Assembly (NCBI GenBank): GCA_036345935.2 | Contig: JADWOT020000002.1 | Span: 7,018,140 to 7,082,139, forward strand | DNA from: Taenia hydatigena | Lineage: Eukaryota; Platyhelminthes; Cestoda; Cyclophyllidea; Taeniidae | Length of the DNA: 64,000 bases | Reading direction: 5' to 3' | Part shown: piece by piece, positions 27,827-39,560 of the stretch | Layout of the letters: every line of letters begins with the position of its first letter | Position numbering within the stretch: position 1 is the first letter of the stretch | The notes under the pieces: generated by a model | What the model was told of the DNA's origin: nothing | What the model saw: the letters and a program-made list of their open reading frames with translations, nothing else | Database searches by the model: none | Made by a program: the position numbers and the translations under genes

Positions 27827-28181
27827 ATGAGCCGACCGCAAAGAGTGCATAAAGCACGAAGTGGCGAGTCAAGAAGTGACATGGAAATGCTCCAGTTCCC
27901 TATAAGTGGCTCAAAAAAGCTTGTGACATTCCAGCTGGGCAACTTTTCCATCATTTCCAATCCCTTTGAGGCAGATTTTGTCAACGTTAAGTAGGTTTAA
28001 TGAAGACTTACAATTCAAAAAAAACTGAATTGCTATTCTTTTTCTTTTTTCCTTATATTAGGCTTGTCCTCATGGCCTCAGTATGACCACATTACCTCTT
28101 CTGGCAGTTGAAGTGCATGAATGGCCTGCACTCAGCAGGAGTTTCATGGAGTTTATCTTCTCTTGTCTCCTCCTAGGATAG
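27827..28181 (+). CDS. Possible two-exon fragment, weakly VPS13-like
   Basis: A short frame (27827-27985) starts at ATG. It includes LQFPISGSKKLVTFQLG and then NFSIISNPFEADFVN, followed by GTTAAG, a usable donor. An acceptor with a long pyrimidine run (CTTTTTTCCTTATATTAG) ends at 28061, giving a 76-base phase-0 intron. The second piece (28062-28181) reads LSMTTLPLLAVEVHEWPALS and stops at 28179-28181. The pattern 'hydrophobic-P...S...LV..LG.hsh.N.F' is seen repeatedly in the long VPS13/chorein lipid-transfer proteins, which suggests that family. The similarity is short and no further exon was found within several kilobases, so this could be an isolated exon pair, a pseudogene fragment or chance. 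Confidence 0.25.
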
Positions 28182-31030
28182 GAATGCAAGGGATGTGAGT
28201 CAGATTTCTTGTTAACCTCAAGAGTTAGGCCTTCTAGAATGCCTGATCTGCGTTTATTTTGATGTAGCAATCTAACAAATCCTTCATTCAGATGCATCAA
28301 AAAGGCAAACACTCGTCAAGAGTTCGAACGTGTCCACACTTTTAAGCATTATTGCCAGGAGCGGAATCACAACGGATGCCATTGCTTTTTTGAAGTGATA
28401 TGAAATTGACTGATTAAAATGGTCCTTTAATTGCTGGAAATTGGTCAGGTTGCCTTAATTATTTTAGTAGTATACGCCTCAAGCTTTGGCTAACCAAATG
28501 ACACTGCATTTACTTCAAGGCAACATGGCCTATCACTAAAATTCATATCAAAGAATTAAGCGGCAGCGCCACATTTAGCTCGAAGCTTACTGGTGATGCT
28601 TGAATTTGGTATTTACTGGCTAAACTGAGGGTGAACACATGCTGCATACAGCCATCTACTGACTACCGCTTATGCGCCGATTGCTCACCTCGTCCGAATT
28701 GAAATTCACCCAATTTGAAGGTTCAAGTTATTTACTCTTATAAAGGATGGGAAGAGACAGTGAACAAAGCATAGCACCAGAGAAAATAAGGCAGCATCTG
28801 CCATGGCTTCTAGGGTTGATTTTGACCCACACTTCCTATGCCGAGTGAAAAAAAGGAATTTTTGTACTCTGAAATACGTTAAATTTAGTGTAGCGACCGT
28901 CAAATGATAGCTTTGCACCATTTAACGGATGCCAAATGAATGCATTGTCATGACTTGTGCTATTCTTAAGCTGCAAGTTTGTCTTCATTGCATGGAAATG
29001 ATGTGTATTAGAGAAGTTCACCGGTCTGGTGACATCCAGAGTGTGGATCAACCAACACACTTTAAACCACACTTCACTCACTTGTGCTGTCATAGCAATT
29101 AGCTTACAAAGAAGGCGGGTTATCCTTGTTGCATACTACTTCCATCTGTCTTTCTATGTCTAGACATGCTTGACCAAAGAGCAAGATTTGCTCTTCTCCC
29201 TGTTGGTGTAATTTAGGCCATAACGGGTACATTCTTATTTTCAAAGGCAGATGCTCTCAGCTAATCAAAAGCCACGATTCTGTTGCGCAATTCAGGTGAT
29301 CAAAATGAAAGGACATCTAAGGCAGACCAGACTGCTTAATGCCTAGTAGATGAAAGCACAAAAAGCGTCTCATAGCCATGCACTCATTTCGTCCAACCCA
29401 AGAACCGCACCATTTTGACAATGCCATCGCCAATTCTGATGAGGGAAAGATTAAAAGTATCCATCGTAAGCGATCAAGCGCAAGAAATTCATGAGAAGAG
29501 GCAGAAGGTTGCAACAGTTTAAGTTTCGCCGAAGACCCACTCTCAGACACAGTTGTATACAGCACATTTTACGCAAATATGGGTGCATAATATTTAAGGC
29601 ACTCACTTACGACTATGTTCTAGCCCACTTCAAGTTTTTAGCAAATAAAATGTGTATTTGGACATTGGAAAGCAAAGCACAAAAACGTTTAATTCTGGCT
29701 AAATCAAAAGTTTGCAACACGGGCCAGTATTTCCCTCCCTTCTACCATTCATCTTGTTTCCTAAGTCGTCGCCGCTGTCATCATCCAGTTCTTCATCATT
29801 GCCTCAGTCCTTCTTCGTTAGATACTCACGTTTGGTTTGCTTTTCATCCTCTATCGACGTCGCATTCTTACCTATTTCTCTAAAACCCCAGCCACACTTT
29901 GCCGCTTTGGCCTTGAATGGCTAGAAGGGATTAAATTCTTAATAACTAGGGTTGAGTTATCACACCAGCTTCTCCTCTTCTCCTACTTCAGCTTCTCCTT
30001 CGTATCGTTAACTCTGTTTTCGTTGCTTTTAGTATTTTTACAACTGATATTCGAGTGCATTGAATTTATCAAGGTAGAACTATGGGCTGCGCCTTTGGGT
30101 GTGCGGTTCGATGGGAACTCATATTACTTCTACAAAACTGATTCCTGCATACTTCACTCGAGTACATAGCTAGGAAAGTGGGTCAGTAAAGAAATTCGGA
30201 AATTTGCAGAAAAGAGTGGAAAGGAAATAGGAAATGTAGTGCCACAGCACGGTGCAGAGACATCCGATGATGACCTTTGACATCCTTTCCTTTACTTCCC
30301 TCCGTAAATCCTACACTCTTGCTTCATATTCAACCATTCTTTCGTTACTTTCAGACGAAAAATCGCACTGCTTTGCCTACGATGGAGAGGTTTGGTAGAA
30401 ATTGGGAATAAGTTGTGCCACCACTCCCTTGTTCTTCTCTCCTATACCTGAGATATCTCCTTCTTCCTCTCTTCATGTGCGTGCATCATTCCAGTGTCAT
30501 TGCAACTGTTATTTAGTGTAAATCACATGGAAATAGAAAGCCATGTTCGACTTTTTTGAGTGTGCCCATGAAAAGAAAATTCGAAACTGCATGAGCAGTT
30601 AAGCAACTCGGCTCATAAATGGGTGGAAAAAAGAAGGTAAGAAGTAAAGCAAGCTACGCTACAGAACTATGCAGCGTCATCTTAAGACGTCCATTTCCAA
30701 ATCCTTTTCGCAAATTTTACCCTCATTTGGTTCTGATCCACGTCTTCTCATCCCTGTGCCTCAATATCAGTCATTCCTTTAGCGCTTTCAGCAGAATTTT
30801 CATATTTCCTTGCTCTCTTTTAAAAACGCATGCATTTATATTGTTTTTGGTAATGCAAAACAGCTATATGTTCAGGCGTGGGATCAGAGATGAACAGCAC
30901 AAACGCCACTTCCATCTCTTGTGATGAATCTTCAATTCTCTCAATCAATTTGTACTCTTCACTACGCTTGCTGTGCTATACTTACTCTTATGTTCCACAT
31001 ACGCTTACAATCACCGAATAAGCAGGCCAG
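28182..31030. other. Intergenic DNA; pyrimidine-rich patches
   Basis: No recognised gene. The plus strand has pyrimidine-rich patches at about 29710-30050, 30270-30480 and 30690-30850. They inflate open frames (29491-29883, 29837-30169, 30619-30924), but I could not align them with the repeat units. Confidence 0.4.
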
Positions 31031-32337
31031 TATGTGGACCGCGTAGAAGATGTAGGCTAGGTTAAGGATGCTAAAGGAGAAGGAAAATAGTGTGGATTGG
31101 TGGGTGGGAGTAGATGCGCAAGTAGGTTTGGCTGCCAGTTGACGTCCTTTTCTCCCCTCTGTCGCACATCTAGTCCTTATTTCCTCTCCTCAAAACATTT
31201 TCTTTGATATTTTTTTATTTTCGCTCTTTTTTCTTTCCGTACGCCAATCCGAGCTCAGCATCACCACTGCAAGTGCTTATAGACCGCTAGCAGGTGCCCA
31301 ACTCCCCCCCTTATCAGTCATGAAGCATTCATTCTTTCGATTTTCGTTTATTTATTTTATTAATTCCTTCCTTCCTTCCTTTTTGTCGATCAATGTTTCT
31401 CTCCACTTACATCTTTCTTTGATTTTTCTTCCTTTGCTTTCCTTCTTCATTCATTCATTTAACCACCCACCTTATTTGCAAGTTACCCATTCATTCTGCC
31501 CATGTCATACAACACGCACTTTTCTCCTTCTTTCTCCTTTTTCATTCACCTCCACCACCGGCAGCACTACTTATATCTTACTAGTAGAGCGACTGCCTTC
31601 CTGCCTCATAGCTACTCATGCACTACTAGTAGACGCCCTTCCTCCCTCGCTGTCTCACCTCCATTCCTCATACCTTCTCTCTTTCTCTCTCACTATCGCT
31701 TCCTTCTCTTCCTCCTCATATTTTCTTTTGCCACCATCTTTCTTGCTGTATTCTTCCCTCACTTATTTCCTTCTTCCCTCCTCTTTTTCAACAACTGCAT
31801 TCCCATTGATAAGCACTAAATTTACTTTCACCACATTCATGCATTTTAGCCTTATATCCTCCACTTCTCTTTTTTCCTTTATATCATTTCCACATGCATT
31901 GCTGCTATTTTATTTACCTTCTATTTTTCTTCTGATTTACTTATTTAGTTTATTTACTTTTCGCAGCAGCGCTAGTCTCACGATTATTCCTCTGACCTGC
32001 CAACCCCGTATTCTATAAAAGGACTCAATGCTTTCTGTTTTAACAATGCTTCCAGCTTCATTAAATCTATTCCCTCAAATCACTTTCCTACCGTCAACTA
32101 TGTGTGACAGACATTCATTCACGCTTTCCTTACGCTCCCCCTAACTCTATTGTTATTATCCCTGCAACATTCCGCTTCTTCCTTCCTACCTTCATTCAAT
32201 CATCATCATTGCAATATGTTACAATTCTATTCCTTTCGAATCTAGCGCTTATCAGGAAAGCAATCGATTGTCTACTTAAACGATAATGTTTCACACAAAA
32301 TTTGTTTGCTTTCCGTCTCATTAATTCACATGTGTGG

Positions 32338-32349
32338 CACACACACACA
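32338..32349. repeat. (CA)n microsatellite within copy A
   Basis: A short CA run. Equivalent runs occur in copy B (about 52736-52745, plus) and as GT in copy C (43506-43520), so it is an ancestral part of the unit that varies in length between copies. Confidence 0.8.
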
Positions 32350-33312
32350 TATTTTCTTACTTTGCCGTTCCCTCTCCATAAACTTACCGCTGCTATCACT
32401 AACTTAAGACTCATTAATTCCATCCAGCATTATTCATTCCATTTTCCTCCTCCTTTTCCTCCTCACCCATCTCGCAACCTCCCCATTAACAAGGACAAGC
32501 ACTCGCTTCGATTAGCCGCATCCTTTTCTTCTTCCTTTTACCCATTCATTCTTCATCGCGGGCGTCTAACTTTCTTCATTCTTCCCACTTCTTCTCTCCT
32601 AGACAAGTTAGCAAGAAGAGTTCTCGTTCGATGATGAGAAAAGAAAGGCGAGCCACAAAAGTCCAAGTAGGATCTACCTGCTCAGCTTCCATGTCCATGC
32701 AAACGCTACCACCTACACTTCCTAGCATTTCTTAAGATTCGCCTTTCCCTCCACACTTCCTCGTTTCGTCGCGCATTTCTCGCATAAATTTAAGCTATTG
32801 TACTTTAATTTACCCCTTTTTCCTTATCCCACCTCTCACCTCACTTCTCCCACTTAGGCCTTCGAAGTAACAGCAGCAGTAGTGGGCTCCCCATTTCCAT
32901 TCGCCCATCTTCTCTTCTCTCCAACGGCATCCGCCTCCATCGACTGGGACGAATTCTCGGCCCCCTTATATTCATTCCTCTTTTCCTTCTTCCTCTCATT
33001 CAGTCGTTATTGCTGACTGCTCACTTCTCCCCTTCTTACTCTCCTGAAATTCACCCTCTTCCTCTAATCCAGTCATCATGGCTGACGTCTCATTTCTCCT
33101 CTTCTTAATCCCCTCCTTCACCAACCGAATAACAAGAACAGTTAACTGGCATGAACAGGCCATGTGAGCAGGTAGGAAGCGAGAGCGTTTCACTCATTAC
33201 CACCATCTCTGCTCCTTACGCAGTGTTTACTCGCTAACTTCCCCTCCTGCTAACTCGCTAGCACCCCACCCGATCTGTCCGTCCATCATTGGTCGGTCGA
33301 CCTTCCAGGGGT

Positions 33313-33345
33313 GGTTGGATGGATGGATGAGTAGATGGATGAATG
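33313..33345. repeat. GGAT/ATGG microsatellite just upstream of the 18S-like motif, copy A
   Basis: Imperfect tetranucleotide repeats (GGATGGATGGATGAGTAGAT). Equivalents lie at about 53638-53672 in B and, reversed, at about 42505-42540 in C. Confidence 0.85.
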
Positions 33346-33381
33346 TGAATGTAGATGAAGTGCGTGCGGGTGTTATAAACT

Positions 33382-33398
33382 ACCTGGTTGATCCTGCC
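33382..33398 (+). other. 18S rRNA 5'-end signature, copy A
   Basis: ACCTGGTTGATCCTGCC is exactly the universally conserved first bases of eukaryotic small-subunit rRNA. In a genuine 18S gene it is followed by AGTAGTCATATGC. Here GAAACACGCCATGG follows and the rest of 18S is absent, so this is a captured rDNA junction fragment, not an rRNA gene. Confidence 0.85.
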
Positions 33399-35525
33399 GA
33401 AACACGCCATGGTGTCAGCTGGCGCTGATGAGGGCGCCACAATAAAGTGATGCCACTGGTGGGCCCGTAAGTGGATCACAGGACCTCCTAGACACTGGAT
33501 GAAGGTTGATGATGCTAGAAAGTTTGATGACTTCGGTATTCTGTGAGCAATGTGTTGCAGTGGTGGTTAAAAAGTAACTCTGTCGCGTTTTGACGAATGA
33601 AGCAATGGGATGTGCAAAACTGGCGGATGGTGTGAAAGAGGATAAGTTTGTAGTGGCTGCTATCAACAAGTGATAATCCTGTAGTGCAGATGAAAGTGCA
33701 CTATAGTAGCACAGGTGCATTGCGGAGCGTGATTCTACTGTGGAGTCAGTCTGTAGGACATGAGAGTGCTAGTGATCGGAAGAGGCTTAGTGGTAACAAA
33801 GGCGATGGTGCGAATGGTGTTGTGTGGACAATGTGTTGCGATGGTGAATGGGTGGGTACTTCCGTCGAGTCTTGACACACCAAGCAAGAAAGCGAAGAGA
33901 ATGGTGGGGGAAGCATGGTGGTGACAGGCAGCGTATAGAATGTTAAGCATGCGCGAAATCTTGTGGTCTGTGATAATGCAGCTCAGACTATGTGTGCAAG
34001 CTGCAAGTATTTGACTGGTCCTACAAGAGCCAAAATGGAAAGCAAAGAGAAGCATGTAGGAGGTAGAGTAAGAAGCGCAAACCCACTGTTGTCCGAAAAT
34101 GCAGCGATCTTCCGAACAGCCAACTAGCACCAAGCCAACTGACACAAAGCAGGGCATGATACGCCAGGCTAAGGTAAAGCAAGCAGACGAGTGCTAACGT
34201 CACCAGGGCAGGCTTCCTCACAGAACACGAGGAGAGCGATGGTGACGTTTAGACTTGTATGCTTGTCACCTTATCAGTCTGTATTGATGGAGAAAAGTGC
34301 AACGATTTAAAGGCAGTGAGATTGTAGAATTGAGCCTTTTATGGCCATTTCGGGCATATTACGACAACGGAAAAATCCAAACATACAAATTACTGTATTC
34401 TAGGACGAATTATTGCACGTCGACTGCATTGTCCTCGGCAGCAGAATATGGGTGGAAAGAAGACAAATAAGTGAAGGATAAATATATGAAGACAGGTGAA
34501 TTAATGAGATGTAAATGTGAAACTCGTTACAGTCAACCAGATTAACAGGTGTTAATTAACAAACATTTGTAATTCACAACCACATTCGTGTTTACCACTT
34601 CAGCATTATCTTGTCAAGATGTATATTTATCGGATGTCTGTTGCATGATGCACAGGCAGGCGTTTATTTAACGCAACTCCATTCAACTGAAACGTGCCTA
34701 AACTCACAAAGGCAAAAGATCGTTTGTTCCGAAACAACTAACTTTGACCCTTAGCACACCTGGAGCAAAAATAATAATTTGAGGGACAGGAATTTTTGTC
34801 AAAGTCATAATAAACAGAATGCTTAGTCTAAAATTCTAAAAATAAATGCAATGACCACAACCCAACTATTTCCCTCACTTAACCCACAATGCTTGATACT
34901 TTGCCATGTTGTTAAGAGCTTGTCTTCACTTGACTACCGAGATGGTGCTTGTACACGATAGTGGTGCGCATTTGGAGAGCGATACTGCCGATGGCCAGGG
35001 CCTGAAAAAGGCCTCGTGGTAGTAAGGGGGATGGTGGTAGTGGTACCATGTGGCGAAACTGTGGCGATGGTAAAAGGATGGATATCTTAGCCAAGCTCCA
35101 AATGCATTAAGCCTGGAGGTAAAGCAGATGGTAAGATAAGCAAGGCGGTGCGAGGCAGAGGGTTGGAAATTATGCTTGCGACGAAATTAGTATCGGACTT
35201 CTTCCATGTGAAGTTTTCATGGTTAGTATTGATATAGCTCGGACTGTGAATAAGAACTGACATTGTTTCACTGGTTCTACACGGGTTTTGGGGAAGGGCG
35301 GAGGCAGACATAGAGGAAAAGTAGGTGAAGTAGAGGGCAATGACTCTCTATTGGTTGGCATTGTAACGGTTGCCCAAATCGACATCGCGCATCGGGCTCA
35401 ACAAACCTAAGCTGGGAGTCGCTACGTCAGGCTATTCCATGCTATGCGAAGACAAGCTAAGCCACACCAAGTCTTTAGCCATCGTGTCACACCACTTTGA
35501 CTAGGAAAAAAAGAGTAGAGGCGTT

Positions 35526-35897
35526 TTATTCAAGGTGGCATTTAATTCGACTTGTAAAATGCAGCAGAATGTGACCCTGCTCCAGCACATTTCCCAATGC
35601 ACCACTCCGAGTTTTGACCCCGTGCACAAGGCTGTAATTAGAGCCCTTCCCTCCCACTCTCACTGCCTTCATCGCTGTCATCCCTCTCCACGACATTGTG
35701 GACCACACACATGGGAGGGAAATTAAAGTTCCGCTTTTGGATGCATAGGATGCAGACAGATGGCTCCCTTCTACCCCGTTCCACTCACAGGCATTGGGTT
35801 GACGAGCAGCACGACGGTGCAAGAGAGAAGGAATCGCGCTCAACGCTTTCACACAACATTGTTTGCCGTGTCCTCGTTTGCTTTGTGATTTCACCAA
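35526..35897 (-). pseudogene. Repeat-borne open frame of unknown nature
   Basis: A 123-codon minus-strand frame inside copy A (MVKSQSKRGHGKQCCVKALS at its start). The same sequence in copy D (55962-56329 plus) keeps most residues but is split by a frameshift about three quarters along, and in copy E (about 50950-51110) it is further broken. I recognise no domain. It may be a dead gene carried by the repeat or simply an open stretch conserved by common descent. Confidence 0.3.
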
Positions 35898-36150
35898 GAC
35901 TAGTAGGGTGTCCTGAGTTGTGTTTTGTGATAATGAAGAAACATCAGGTTAAGACAGGCTGCTGAAACTGACCTAAATAAGTTCTTATGCACCACAATGA
36001 GGTGAGTGGAAAGAAGGAAAGGCTTTGTCTGAGCTTCAGCTAATCAGCTCTATTGCACTTGAGATTCACCAAAGTACTTCTTTTTGGATTCAAGCGCGAC
36101 AAATGGGTAAAATTAGACGATTGACGATTTGAGCTTTCCATTATATCAAA

Positions 36151-39100
36151 AGGCGAAAAGTTGTATAAAATTTGCAATTTTTGCATGGATCACGTTGGTG
36201 CACCAGAAAAGGCAACGATGAAGCTAAAGTGAATTTCGCTGTAGCGCAGCATGTTTTGCGCTTAAAAAGGGATAAATTGTTGCCTTGTAGGTTTTTGTGA
36301 CTATCTTCTCTAACGCCACATCACCGTTTTATTTAATCACACTGTGTCGGTAGTCACGTGCTCAACTTTACAGCTGTGGAATCAATATCAGTAGGGCATG
36401 ATCGTGATAACCACTCTAGCCTGTGCGCATGGATGCAACACAATTGGCTCCGACTTCGCTCGCACAAGTGGCAAAAGCTTAGTTCACTCGAAAATCATCT
36501 TTGGTACCAACAATGATTGCCGCAAAACTTACAGCTTTCCCATCATCTACTTGTCTGTGTTAAAAAAGATACATGCCTGCATCGCAGTGAGAACGACTAT
36601 TCTTTTCAGCATGCGCAAGTAATTCGTAGTTCTGACATTAATGAGAGTGAGCAGGACTAAAGTAGGCTAGCCAACCAGGGAGAGATGGCTTGATACTTGA
36701 CTTCGAGTTCGCCGATTATTATCTTGAAGTGATGACACTGACGTTCATTGTCACCATCTACGGCTATTTATTCATATTTTCTTAGTGAGCAACATAAAGT
36801 GAAATAAAGTAAGAAAGCATATTGCTCCGCATATAGGGCAGACTTCGGTCGATCGGAGGGTGTACTGATTTGCTGGTGATATTTTTGCAACCTCGGCATC
36901 TTTGATAAGTCCGTTTTAATGGCGTCACCAATTCTGCAAAACACTTGAATAAAAGATAAAAGAACATCAAAGAAGATTGATTAGAGGTTCAAATGCTTGT
37001 GTTCATCCATCTACTCAAGTTGTGAGTGCAAAATTAGCTTTCGGCAGTCAGATTGATGCTTATCCGACTTGTTATACGGCGCGACAAAATAGGTTCCAGT
37101 TAGCAAGAAACTCACTTGTGACTTGTGCATTTAGTTAAAGGAGCTAGTTGTGCCAAATGTCAGCAAAGCAGAAGAGTCCAAGGCAATACTATGGGCTCGC
37201 ATTGTGATGCAGGCATCACGGCAAAAGAAAAATACCTCAGGAAATGACATAAGTGCATGTGCTCTTATGCTGCCTCCTGCTTCAAACATTCTGTGCGAAA
37301 TTCTGTGCGGTGAAGGCGCATCTCTCAGACCTTATTTAAAAGGGAATGAAGTTGGGAGCGGTTCGTGTGGGACAACAAAGGTATGGAAGAGGAACGAACC
37401 ACTGTAGATTCTCTCTAAAGTAGACAATCAAACTCTCATCCATGTGTGGTTAAATGAAGTCACTGAGAAGCAAATAACTGCTTCAAAGCTTTGTAAAACA
37501 CAGACAGCATGCATTGTTTGCGAAATTCCTTTCCTATAGATAGCATCATCCAGGGTATAATCGCTGCGCATTTCGTTGGCATTGAAAATCTGCAACACTC
37601 CCGCCTTTGCTACGAGTGTATAAGCTGAGCACTGAAATTTGTAAAACGCGTTTGCCTTGCATCTTTTATCAAGTGATTCTTCGGATCTAGGTGCCACAAA
37701 ATGCTCACTTGTACTTGGAAACTATTCATCCATGTGAATTCCTAAAATGCTATGGTTGTCTGGATGATGCCGAAATGCGTCCTCTATCCTCTTACTCACC
37801 TCGTTTTACTAAACGCAAGATGATTTGTAGCGATTTCGAAAGCCTGTCTCAACTTGACCCTATTTTCGTGAGCCACAAAGGACAATTTGCAGATCTCACC
37901 ACCCACAGTTACAAGTAAAGCGTTCGCTTATTGCCTTTCCAAGCATTTGTAAGCTAAAAATGCTGGCGGTAACAATGGTGGGATAAAATGTCGAGAAAGA
38001 AGGCCTAAGTGCATCAAATTCTAAGATATTGAAATGCATGATAAAACTAATTTCCTCCTAACTCTAGAGGCAGACAGCATAGTCTATGCAGTTCAACTGT
38101 CTCAACATCTAGTAATAAATACCTGGTGCAATGTTGACAGTGATGGAACCATTTCCCGACCTCCTTCACAGCATGTGATGGCAGTTAGTTCTAGCACCAA
38201 GTCGCATACGGTTTTGATGAACATCGGACCAAAGTGTTGTCGTGTGTAGTGCAAGCAGCAATAAAGACAAAGAGACGCGTGGATAAAGCTGGAACTGCGC
38301 GCTCATGTGTCGAGGTGTAGTATGGCCATGGTACAGTCTCCAGTTCATCCACCACCCTCACTTATGTGTCAGTCAGTGCTTTAAGGAGTGAAAAGGAAGG
38401 AAACAGCGAAATAAAGGCGTTAAGATGCTGTTATTTTCCTAGACTGTCTCCTCTTCTGGCAATGACCTAAAAACTACTTTCCATTGTCACTTCAGACGGC
38501 TCAGATTCTAACAAAACAGAAAAAGCGCAAATCGGTTGCACCTGTGAAGTCCTGACTCAGCTGATGAAACATTAAGGCAGCTGTGTTCTAGAGACAACAC
38601 CATATTCAGCACTACGAGGGCAGTTTCAGCACTTTGATGGCATTTCTACTACTAAAGATGAACCAATGAAATGTCAGCGAAATTCTCATTAACCAGTGGG
38701 AACGCTGCACTTTAATTGTTTCAGATCAAGTGCTTCCTGAGCTCACGCACTTAATTCTTGCAGAAGCTGTTAAAATTGGTAAGCTTGTGGACTTCTTTTG
38801 GTCACTTTAGCAATCCGGCTATATACCGATTTCAATGAAGTGAAGCATTAAATGAGGCGAATTAATTAGCTTTCCGCGAAATTTAACCCCAAGTTATTTA
38901 AAATGACTGGGCAAAATCGAATGGGTTGGAGGGCGAAAAATGTTCCATGCATTTAAAATTGCACAGTCTGGTCACCGATCAAAATTGTCAGACCGAAGAC
39001 TTTAGAGTTCTCACTGTATTCCTTGGCAGCACTGTCTGCACTTCGATCAAGCGCTAAATCCCTTCCGTTGTGATTGAAGTGATTTCTGGAGCATTGCGTT

Positions 39101-39560
39101 GCCTTTACGGCTGCCTAGAAATGTACTTACCTCCATTTGGTCCACTTACAGCCGATGTTGCAATTAATGCCAACGATTACACATATTGCGTAAACTTACT
39201 GATCTCTCCTTTCTATGTTGCTCTCTTCGTTCATATTGTGTTGTCATTGTTGATGCAATATTTAGTCCACAGGTGGTTTTTAACTAAGTTGATATCACTA
39301 ATCAACTGCCACCTAAACTAAAATTAACTTGCGTCTTTTTATCGGCTTAGTCATTTATAATGCTCCTGTAAATTTATTTATTGGCACTGACACATTAAAG
39401 AACCCCATTAATATAATCTAGGAGCCCATGTTGATTACATACATGGTTGTCAGAACGGCGGCAATGCAATTCTAGCGAATGATTTTTGGGTCGATCTGCC
39501 TTCTCCTGTGGAGATTTTTTCTGTTTTAATGACCTATCTGCAATTTGATAGGTTCGGGTG
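36151..39560. other. Spacer between inverted copies A and G/C; nothing recognised
   Basis: Single-copy-looking DNA. Moderately open frames (37150-37407 plus; 39070-39321 plus with hydrophobic stretches) show no identifiable domain or splice partner. Confidence 0.45.

Larger units (their letters stand above)
31035..36150 (+). repeat. Large repeat family, copy A (most complete unit)
   Basis: The unit begins near GTGGACCGCGTAGAAG and ends near CCATTATATC, where copy D also ends. In order it contains: a promoter-proximal-like segment with TTGGTGGGTGGGAGTAGATG; about 1.7 kb of strongly pyrimidine-rich DNA; a GGAT/ATGG microsatellite; the 18S rRNA 5'-end motif; about 2 kb of mixed sequence; and a 3' part (35330-36150) shared with D and E. 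Copies B, C, D, E, F and G align to parts of it. No reverse transcriptase, transposase or terminal LTR was found. The 232-codon frame at 31320-32018 comes from pyrimidine bias. In copy B the corresponding sequence shifts frame, so it is not evidence of a protein. Confidence 0.85.

Noticed and set aside
31320..32018. 232-codon plus frame in copy A, rich in F, S, L, P
   Set aside because: Pyrimidine-rich DNA rarely makes stop codons. In copy B the homologous sequence is open in a different frame relation (51539-52300 versus 51789-52064), so the frame is not conserved.
33382..33398. A functional 18S rRNA gene
   Set aside because: Only the first 17 bases match. The next conserved 18S bases are absent in all three copies.
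33735..34221. 66- and 140-codon frames identical in A and C
   Set aside because: The identity reflects DNA-level near-identity of the two copies. Copy B breaks both frames, so there is no sign of protein-level selection.
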